In this document: one piece after another, positions 1 to 5,599 of the stretch
Layout: every line of letters begins with the position of its first letter
Position numbering within the stretch: the stretch's first letter is position 1
Assembly (NCBI GenBank): GCA_025350985.1
Contig: JANXWU010000350.1
Coordinates: 1-5,599, forward strand
DNA length: 5,599 nt
Source: Spartobacteria bacterium
GTDB taxonomy: Bacteria; Verrucomicrobiota; Verrucomicrobiia; Chthoniobacterales; Chthoniobacteraceae
Direction of reading: 5' to 3'
The notes under the pieces: generated by a model
Told to the model about the DNA's origin: nothing
The model's database searches: none
What the model saw: the letters and a program-made list of their open reading frames with translations, nothing else
Position numbers and translations under genes: made by a program

Positions 1-1371
1 CGAGATCGCGTGCAGGGTTACTGGGGCAAGCAGGAAGACGCACGCGTGCTCACCGACAATCCGCACACTGCGTTCGTGAGTTCTTTTTTCACGGCTATTT
101 TCCACGGCGGCGCGGTGACTTTGCATGAAAAATATCCCGCGGAGTTCGTCGATGATTTCAAAATCGTCGGCGAGCGCGGAGAAGAAAGCCGCCCAACCCC
201 CGGCCTCTCGCGCGGCGCGAAGAACGTGATCGTCGTGATCGGCGAATCCATTTGCACGCAGCACCTCAGCCTTTACGGAAGTAAATTCCAAACGTGGCCG
301 CGGATGGAAGCGGAGGCGAAAAACGCGCTGGTCTTCAACAATTTTTACTCGCACCTGACCAACACCGCGAACTCGCTGGCCGCGCTCACGCTTTCGATCT
401 ATCCGCCGATGAGCTGGCGCGAATTTACCGTCGAGCAACCGGACCTGCCGGGCACGACCGTCGCGCAAGTGCTAAAGGTTCGCGGCTATCGGACGGCGTT
501 CATCTCCGGGGGCAACAACGACTTTTCCAACCAGGGCGAGTTTTTGAAAAGCCGCGGCTACGACGTCATTCAGGACGCGCGCGACATCGACGCGCCGCAG
601 ATTTCGTCGTGGGGCACCGATGACAAGGCGATGGTGGAGCAGGTGTTCAAATTCATCGACGAGGACAAAAAGAAACCGTTCTATGTCTTCGCGTGGACGC
701 AGGGGACGCATCATCCGTACGAGCCGGGGAAGGATTGGGAAATCGTGGATTTTCTCGGTGAGGACAAAACCTGGGGCGACATGGGCTGGGAGTTGGGCCG
801 CTACCTCAACGCGCTGCATGAAGCCGACCGGGCGTTCGGCATTTTGCTCGACGGCATCCGCCAGCGCGGGCTGGCCGATGACACCATTGTCATCATCACC
901 GGCGACCATGGGCAGGCGTTCGGGAAGCCGCATAAAACCTACTTCCACAGCGGACGCGTCTATCAGGAGGACGTCAACGTGCCGCTCATGATCTGGAATC
1001 CGAAGCTCTTCAAAAACGTGCCGCGGTCGAATCAAATCGGCGCGCACGTCGATCTTTCGCCGACCGTTCTTGACCTGCTGGGACTCGGCTTGCCCGCGTC
1101 CTTCCAGGGTCGCAGCCTCTTCGACCCGGCGCATCCGCCACGCGCGTATTTTTACGGCGCGATGGACAGCCTGTTGTTCGGCGTGCGCGAGCACGATTTC
1201 AAATACATCTACAACGCGACGCGCGGACGCGAGGAACTCTATGACCTCGCGGCGGATGGCGAAGAGCAGCACAATCTCGCGCCGAAGCAAAAGGACGATT
1301 CCAAGCGATTGCGTCAACGCCTGGCGGCGTGGGTTGATTACCAAAAAAAGCAGCAAGCGCCGGGGCGGTGA
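1..1371 (+). CDS. Sulfatase-fold phosphotransferase/hydrolase (LtaS/EptA/OpgB-like), 5'-partial
   Basis: The reading frame is open from base 1, so the real start lies upstream. The GTG at base 10 is only the first start codon inside the window, and residues below count from it. Visible alkaline-phosphatase-superfamily motifs are NVIVVIGES (72-80, with metal-ligand candidate E79), a segment around T117-T119 that sits about 40 residues further on, as the nucleophilic threonine does in EptA and LtaS, GTHHPY (232-237), the metal-binding ITGDHG (296-301, D299 and H300), and HVDLSPTVLDLLG (346-358). Known members are inner-membrane enzymes with an N-terminal multi-helix domain and a periplasmic catalytic domain. 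They move phosphoethanolamine or glycerol phosphate from lipids to other acceptors. Only the linker and catalytic domain are present here; the membrane part is presumably upstream. The substrate cannot be assigned, and a true sulfatase or other hydrolase remains possible. The gene converges on glpD with a 15-base gap. Confidence 0.88.
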   Translation, partial: RDRVQGYWGKQEDARVLTDNPHTAFVSSFFTAIFHGGAVTLHEKYPAEFVDDFKIVGERGEESRPTPGLSRGAKNVIVVIGESICTQHLSLYGSKFQTWPRMEAEAKNALVFNNFYSHLTNTANSLAALTLSIYPPMSWREFTVEQPDLPGTTVAQVLKVRGYRTAFISGGNNDFSNQGEFLKSRGYDVIQDARDIDAPQISSWGTDDKAMVEQVFKFIDEDKKKPFYVFAWTQGTHHPYEPGKDWEIVDFLGEDKTWGDMGWELGRYLNALHEADRAFGILLDGIRQRGLADDTIVIITGDHGQAFGKPHKTYFHSGRVYQEDVNVPLMIWNPKLFKNVPRSNQIGAHVDLSPTVLDLLGLGLPASFQGRSLFDPAHPPRAYFYGAMDSLLFGVREHDFKYIYNATRGREELYDLAADGEEQHNLAPKQKDDSKRLRQRLAAWVDYQKKQQAPGR

Positions 1372-1386
1372 CGGATGCTCTGGCCG

Positions 1387-2934
1387 CTATTTCCAGACCA
1401 CATAATTTTCCGCCAGCCGCGTGAATTCCGAGACTTGCTCTTCACACCATTTTTCGTCGCGGCCCAACTCCCGCGCCATCAACACCGCCACGCGCCCGGC
1501 AATTTCCACGCTCGCCCGCGCATCGAGCAGCAGCGCGCGCGTGCGGCGGGCAAGCACGTCCTCGACCGTCCGCGCCATCTCATGCCGCGCGGCCCACACG
1601 ACTTCGCATGCGCGACACGGCAGGTTCGGGTGCAGCAACTCGCCCAGCGCAGGATGGTCCGCCGTGAGTTGAGCCAGCGCTGCGGCATCCGCGCCGTAAA
1701 TCGGAGCACCGGGATTTTCCGTCCAGCCGTGCAAACGCAGCGACCTCGTGCGCGACGGCCGTTTCACCAAACCGCCCACGTCCGCTCCGCGATCCACGGT
1801 TTCCTCGCCCATTTGTCGATACGTCGTCCACTTGCCGCCCTTGATCGTGACCAGGCCGCTCTCTGAAACGTCCAGCACATGATCCCGGGACAGTTTGGAC
1901 GTTTTGAGATCGCTCTTGGTCACGAGCGGACGCAGGCCGGCAAACACACTCAAAATATCGGCGCGGCGCGGCGATTTCGTCAGGTAACGCCGAATGTGGA
2001 TGAGCAAATAATCGATCTCCTCGTCGGAGGAGTTCGGCTCCAGTTTGATTTCCTTCGTCGGCAAATCGGTCGTGCCGATTAACACACGGCCGTGCCACGG
2101 GATCGCAAACAAAACCCGGCCGTCATCCGTTTTCGGCACCATGATCGCGGTTTCTCCCGGAAGAAACGAGGCATCGAGGACGATGTGCGAGCCGCGGCTT
2201 GGCTTGAGAGTCCGCGGCGCTTCGGGATCATCGAGAAGGCAGACGGCATCGGAAAAAACGCCCGTCGCATTGACCACCACTCGTGCGTCGAGCTCGAACA
2301 CGCGCTCGGTTTCCATATCCTCCGCCACCACGCCGAAGATTTTTCCACCGCGTTTTTTCAATGAAATTACGCGGACGTAATTCAGTGCCGTGCCGCCGAG
2401 ATCGTCGAACGTCTGCGCCAGCGTGAGAGCAAGACGTGCGTCGTCAAACTGTGCGTCAAAATACAGCACACCACCCCGGAGGCCGTGTGGATTCAGGCTT
2501 GGCAGGCGGTGGAGTGTTTCTTCGCGTGACAGAATCCGCGAACGCTCGATGCCCAGTTCGCCGGCGAGGCCGTCATACAGTTTCAAACCTAGGCCGTAAA
2601 AATACTCTTCGCCCCACCGATAGGCCGGGAGGAGAAACGGCAGCGGATGCACGAGATGCGGCGCATTGCGCAGCAACAATCCGCGCTCGCGCAGAGACTC
2701 GCGCACGAGTCCGATGTTGCCCTGCCGCAAGTAACGCAGCCCGCCGTGAATCAGCTTGGTGCTGCGACTCGACGTGCCTTTGGCGAAATCGCCCTGCTCC
2801 AACAACAGCGTGCGATAGCCGCGCGAGGCTGCATCCACCGCGGTTCCCAGCCCGGTCGCACCTCCGCCGATGACGATCATGCTCCAGGGTTTCGACCGGT
2901 CGTCGAGCCGGGCGATGAGCGTGTCGCGATTCAT
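1387..2934 (-). CDS. glpD: Aerobic glycerol-3-phosphate dehydrogenase (FAD, quinone-linked)
   Basis: This 515-residue protein oxidises sn-glycerol 3-phosphate to dihydroxyacetone phosphate and passes electrons through FAD to the quinone pool, acting as a peripheral inner-membrane enzyme. The N-terminus carries the FAD-binding Rossmann motif VIGGGATG (21-28), E46 at the end of the second beta strand, and the family block TSSRSTKLIHGGLRYL (54-69). Further in are VNATGVFSD (221-229), IGTTDLP (286-292), the substrate-site region FAGLRPL (331-337) and GGKWTTYR (366-373). The C-terminal helical domain follows, with a double-arginine segment ARRTR (462-466). Length is normal for the family (E. coli GlpD is about 501). 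The ATG at 2934 places the Rossmann motif at the usual distance from the N-terminus. It lies 4 bases after the glpK stop with no clear Shine-Dalgarno sequence (only GGAG about 19 bases upstream), which fits translational coupling. Assignment is secure; an anaerobic GlpA subunit is less likely because no glpB or glpC follows. Confidence 0.96.
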   Translation of the reverse strand: MNRDTLIARLDDRSKPWSMIVIGGGATGLGTAVDAASRGYRTLLLEQGDFAKGTSSRSTKLIHGGLRYLRQGNIGLVRESLRERGLLLRNAPHLVHPLPFLLPAYRWGEEYFYGLGLKLYDGLAGELGIERSRILSREETLHRLPSLNPHGLRGGVLYFDAQFDDARLALTLAQTFDDLGGTALNYVRVISLKKRGGKIFGVVAEDMETERVFELDARVVVNATGVFSDAVCLLDDPEAPRTLKPSRGSHIVLDASFLPGETAIMVPKTDDGRVLFAIPWHGRVLIGTTDLPTKEIKLEPNSSDEEIDYLLIHIRRYLTKSPRRADILSVFAGLRPLVTKSDLKTSKLSRDHVLDVSESGLVTIKGGKWTTYRQMGEETVDRGADVGGLVKRPSRTRSLRLHGWTENPGAPIYGADAAALAQLTADHPALGELLHPNLPCRACEVVWAARHEMARTVEDVLARRTRALLLDARASVEIAGRVAVLMARELGRDEKWCEEQVSEFTRLAENYVVWK

Positions 2935-2938
2935 TCGA

Positions 2939-4411
<1,473 letters not shown>

Positions 4412-4517
4412 GATCTCAAGGCCGTCAGCTTCTCATGCTTTTCGACGAAGCGGGGCTTTGGCAAGGAGCAAGAGATTCTTCGACTGCGCTCCGTTCGCTG
4501 TGGGAACTCCACTCCGC
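4412..4517. other. ugpQ-glpK intergenic spacer
   Basis: This 106-base spacer separates the ugpQ stop from the glpK start. About 47 bases next to ugpQ belong to the interspersed repeat described separately. The remaining stretch next to glpK shows no strong Shine-Dalgarno sequence: the transcript side reads CCTTGAGATC directly before the ATG. I see no convincing -10/-35 pair or terminator with a T-tract, so whether glpK has its own promoter or is read through from ugpQ cannot be decided from the sequence. Confidence 0.6.
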
Positions 4518-4527
4518 TCAGAATGAC
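4471..4527. repeat. Interspersed repeat with ATTCT/AGAAT ends
   Basis: Read on the minus strand the element begins GTCATTCTGAGCGGAG and ends CGAAGAATCTCT, with GCGAACGGAGCGCAG in between. The ends form a short inverted repeat (ATTCT/AGAAT), and the centre can fold as GTGG-GAACT-CCAC. From memory, sequences of the pattern 'TCATTCTGAGCG...CGAAGAATCT' recur between genes of many environmental bacteria, which is why I call it a dispersed repeat. Only one copy is in this window, so its repetitive nature cannot be shown here. It runs into the 3' end of ugpQ and provides that gene's final codons and TGA stop. Confidence 0.65.
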
Positions 4528-5213
4528 ACGCTTGGGACGACGCGCTCGGGGTAATCCGTGAACACGCCATCGACGCCGATGGCGTGCAGGCGCTTGATCG
4601 AGCGCGGCGAATTGGCGGTGTAAACGAAAACCTTCAGCCCGTGCCGATGCGCTCGGGCGACGAACGGGCGGCGGGTCGAGCGAGCCGCAGTGTGAATGGA
4701 ATAGGCGCGCAGTTTTTGCGCCAGCCGAACGAAGCGAAGCGGCGCGCGCGGGAACAGAAGGCCGAGGCGAATTTTTGGGTGGGCGATGCGCGCGAGTTCC
4801 CCGTGGTCAAACGACGAAACGAGAAAATCCTCACAGCTCCAGCCCGCGCGAATATATTCCTCGATGATGCTCTGCACCGGGGCGGCGGTGCCTGGACCTT
4901 TCAGTTCGATATTGATAAAGGCGCGGCGATCCACGGCGTCGAAGATTTCGCGAAGGGTGGGAATTTTTTCACCGTGGCCCGCGTCGAGCGAGCGGAGAAA
5001 GGCGAACGATTTTCCGGCAACGGGACCGCGCCCATTCGTGGTGCGTTCGAGCGTGTCGTCGTGGATCACGATCAGTTCACCGTCCACAAAATAAACGTCC
5101 ACTTCGATGCCGTGCGCGCCGAGTTCCAGCGCGCGGCGGACGGAACGCACGGTGTTCTCCGGCTCGTGCCCGCGCGCGCCGCGGTGGCCGATGCAAAGGA
5201 AATCAGGAGCCAT
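4518..5213 (-). CDS. ugpQ: Glycerophosphodiester phosphodiesterase, cytoplasmic type
   Basis: This 231-residue GDPD-family protein hydrolyses glycerophosphodiesters, such as deacylated phospholipids, to sn-glycerol 3-phosphate and an alcohol. It shows the family landmarks in order: GHRGARGHEPENT (9-21; catalytic H10 and R11, metal ligand E18), GIEVDV (35-40; metal ligands E37 and D39), VIHDDTLERTTNGRG (49-63; catalytic H51), INIELKG (100-106; E103 and K105), VSSFD (132-136), VFVYTAN (195-201) and GVDGVFTDYPE (213-223). No signal peptide is visible, which favours the cytoplasmic UgpQ type over the periplasmic GlpQ type. Length is close to the usual 240-250 for UgpQ. The ATG at 5213 puts the HRG motif at residue 10, as expected, although only a weak GAG lies upstream. 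The last few codons and the stop come from an interspersed repeat, so the C-terminus may differ from relatives. Its product feeds GlpD two genes downstream. Confidence 0.94.
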   Translation of the reverse strand: MAPDFLCIGHRGARGHEPENTVRSVRRALELGAHGIEVDVYFVDGELIVIHDDTLERTTNGRGPVAGKSFAFLRSLDAGHGEKIPTLREIFDAVDRRAFINIELKGPGTAAPVQSIIEEYIRAGWSCEDFLVSSFDHGELARIAHPKIRLGLLFPRAPLRFVRLAQKLRAYSIHTAARSTRRPFVARAHRHGLKVFVYTANSPRSIKRLHAIGVDGVFTDYPERVVPSVSF

Positions 5214-5287
5214 GAAAACCGCTCAACGCTGAACCCTCAAAACTCAAACTGCGCCCTCATTCTTGAACGTTGAACGTTTTCATTTTT
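5214..5287. other. Putative 5' leader of the ugpQ-glpK-glpD cluster
   Basis: This stretch lies between the ugpQ start and the first MITE-like element and should hold the ugpQ leader. It is AT-richer than the genes. It contains a tandem GAACGTT repeat and several CTCAA/TTGAG words, but I cannot pick a convincing -35/-10 pair or a strong ribosome binding site. The promoter may instead lie inside or beyond the MITE-like elements. Confidence 0.4.
5265..5278. repeat. Tandem GAACGTT x2
   Basis: Two perfect back-to-back copies of GAACGTT, each containing the palindrome AACGTT. A diverged relative (AACGCTGAA) occurs about 40 bases away at 5225-5233. Their position upstream of ugpQ would suit an operator, but nothing else supports that. 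They may equally be part of a dispersed intergenic repeat. Confidence 0.5.
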
Positions 5288-5291
5288 CTAA

Positions 5292-5437
5292 GAGCATGTT
5301 GAAAAAGTAGAATCTGGAAGCCATGAAGCCATGAAAAACGTGCGTCTGAAAATTCCGGCCCTCTTGGGTTCATGGCTTCTAAATTTCTCCAAAGGCCGCG
5401 CGTCAATCAGTCAATAGAAGACTTTTTCAACACACTC
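5292..5437. mobile_element. MITE-like element A, nested inverted repeats
   Basis: A 146-base non-coding element has 17-base terminal inverted repeats: GAGCATGTTGAAAAAGT at 5292-5308 and ACTTTTTCAACACACTC at 5421-5437, matching at 15 of 17 positions. Inside, a second perfect 11-base inverted pair lies at 5325-5335 (GAAGCCATGAA) and 5369-5379. The left inner arm is preceded by an extra tandem copy of GAAGCCAT. CTAA stands at 5288-5291 and again at 5437-5440, consistent with a target duplication. There is no transposase, so any movement would have needed one in trans. A CTAA (YTAR) duplication is typical of part of the IS5 family, but that assignment is a guess. Confidence 0.68.
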
Positions 5438-5440
5438 TAA

Positions 5441-5581
5441 AAGCGTGTCTTAAAAGTTATTTCCTTCCACAGATTTCACTGATTTTCACAGAGAGGAAAA
5501 TACTCAGGCCTAAAAAATCTGTGTTCATCTGTGAAATCTGTGGATGATTTTCCTTAGCCGCTGACTTTTTCAGACCGGCTC
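5441..5581. mobile_element. MITE-like element B, adjacent to A
   Basis: A 141-base non-coding element directly follows the CTAA that closes element A and is itself followed by CTAA at 5581-5584. Its ends, AAGCGTGTCTTAAAAGT (5441-5457) and ACTTTTTCAGACCGGCTC (5564-5581), are diverged versions of the element A ends; all four share the form GAGC-x-x-GT...AAAAGT. Its interior is a different long hairpin, with arms at 5466-5492 and 5518-5544. No coding potential or transposase is seen. It could be an independent insertion or a diverged relative that shares only the ends with A. Confidence 0.55.
5466..5544. repeat. Long imperfect hairpin with CCACAGATTTCAC arms
   Basis: Arms at 5466-5492 and 5518-5544 are inverted copies matching at 23 of 27 positions, the outer 14 perfectly (TCCACAGATTTCAC / GTGAAATCTGTGGA), around a 25-base loop. 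From memory, intergenic repeats built on 'CACAGATT...CACAGA' are common in several environmental phyla. As RNA it would form a stable stem on either strand. No T-tract follows in a position that would make it a simple intrinsic terminator. Confidence 0.75.
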
Positions 5582-5599
5582 TAAGCCACCAATCGCAGG

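Noticed and set aside
10..12. GTG at base 10 as the true start of the sulfatase-fold gene
   Set aside because: The frame is open to the window edge, and family members carry a membrane domain before this linker, so the start is most likely upstream.
472..1356. 294-codon open frame on the minus strand opposite the sulfatase-fold gene
   Set aside because: It is antisense to a gene with conserved catalytic motifs and shows no domain of its own; it is a shadow of codon bias.
1343..1386. Possible intrinsic terminator after glpD, with seven T on the minus strand at 1349-1343
   Set aside because: The T-run is preceded only by weak short stems (AGCA/TGCT and CGCC/GGCG with a two-base loop) and lies within the convergent coding sequence. 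The hairpin is not convincing.
4584..5273. 229-codon plus-strand frame opposite ugpQ
   Set aside because: It overlaps the well-supported GDPD gene in antisense, has no recognisable motif and runs into the repeat-rich non-coding region.
5402..5416. TCAATCAGTCAAT short direct repeat as a CRISPR or operator remnant
   Set aside because: Only two short TCAAT-like units inside element A, with no regular spacer structure; too little to support anything.

Overview
The window holds four protein-coding genes in about 5.2 kb, then a 386-base gene-free stretch rich in inverted repeats. High GC, strong G/C third-position bias and weak or absent Shine-Dalgarno sequences point to a GC-rich bacterium. The interspersed repeats and the style of the sulfatase-fold gene remind me of Verrucomicrobiota or a related environmental lineage. 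That is an impression, because no rRNA or phylum marker is present.

Layout: (1) bases 1-1371, plus strand, the 3' part of a sulfatase-fold membrane-enzyme gene of the LtaS/EptA/OpgB type, whose N-terminus lies off the window. (2) Bases 1387-5213, minus strand, three co-oriented genes in transcription order: a cytoplasmic glycerophosphodiester phosphodiesterase (ugpQ-like, 5213-4518), glycerol kinase (glpK, 4411-2939) and FAD-dependent glycerol-3-phosphate dehydrogenase (glpD, 2934-1387). glpK and glpD are 4 bases apart. A 106-base gap between ugpQ and glpK carries an interspersed repeat that also forms the last codons and stop of ugpQ. (3) Bases 5214-5599, no gene. This stretch has a short GAACGTT tandem repeat and two adjacent MITE-like elements (about 146 and 141 bases) with related end repeats and the same tetranucleotide CTAA at all three junctions.

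The three minus-strand genes form one route. Glycerophosphodiesters from lipid turnover are hydrolysed to glycerol 3-phosphate (G3P), free glycerol is phosphorylated to G3P, and GlpD oxidises G3P to dihydroxyacetone phosphate with electrons passed to the quinone pool. No glycerol channel, G3P transporter or GlpR-type regulator is visible in the window. The convergent sulfatase-fold gene belongs to a superfamily that includes glycerol-phosphate transferases, so a thematic link is possible but unproven.

I see no evidence of a wholly new system. The most noteworthy features are the paired MITE-like elements, the repeat that supplies the ugpQ stop codon, and a glycerol kinase whose regulatory loop appears to lack the residues used for control in the well-studied enzymes.
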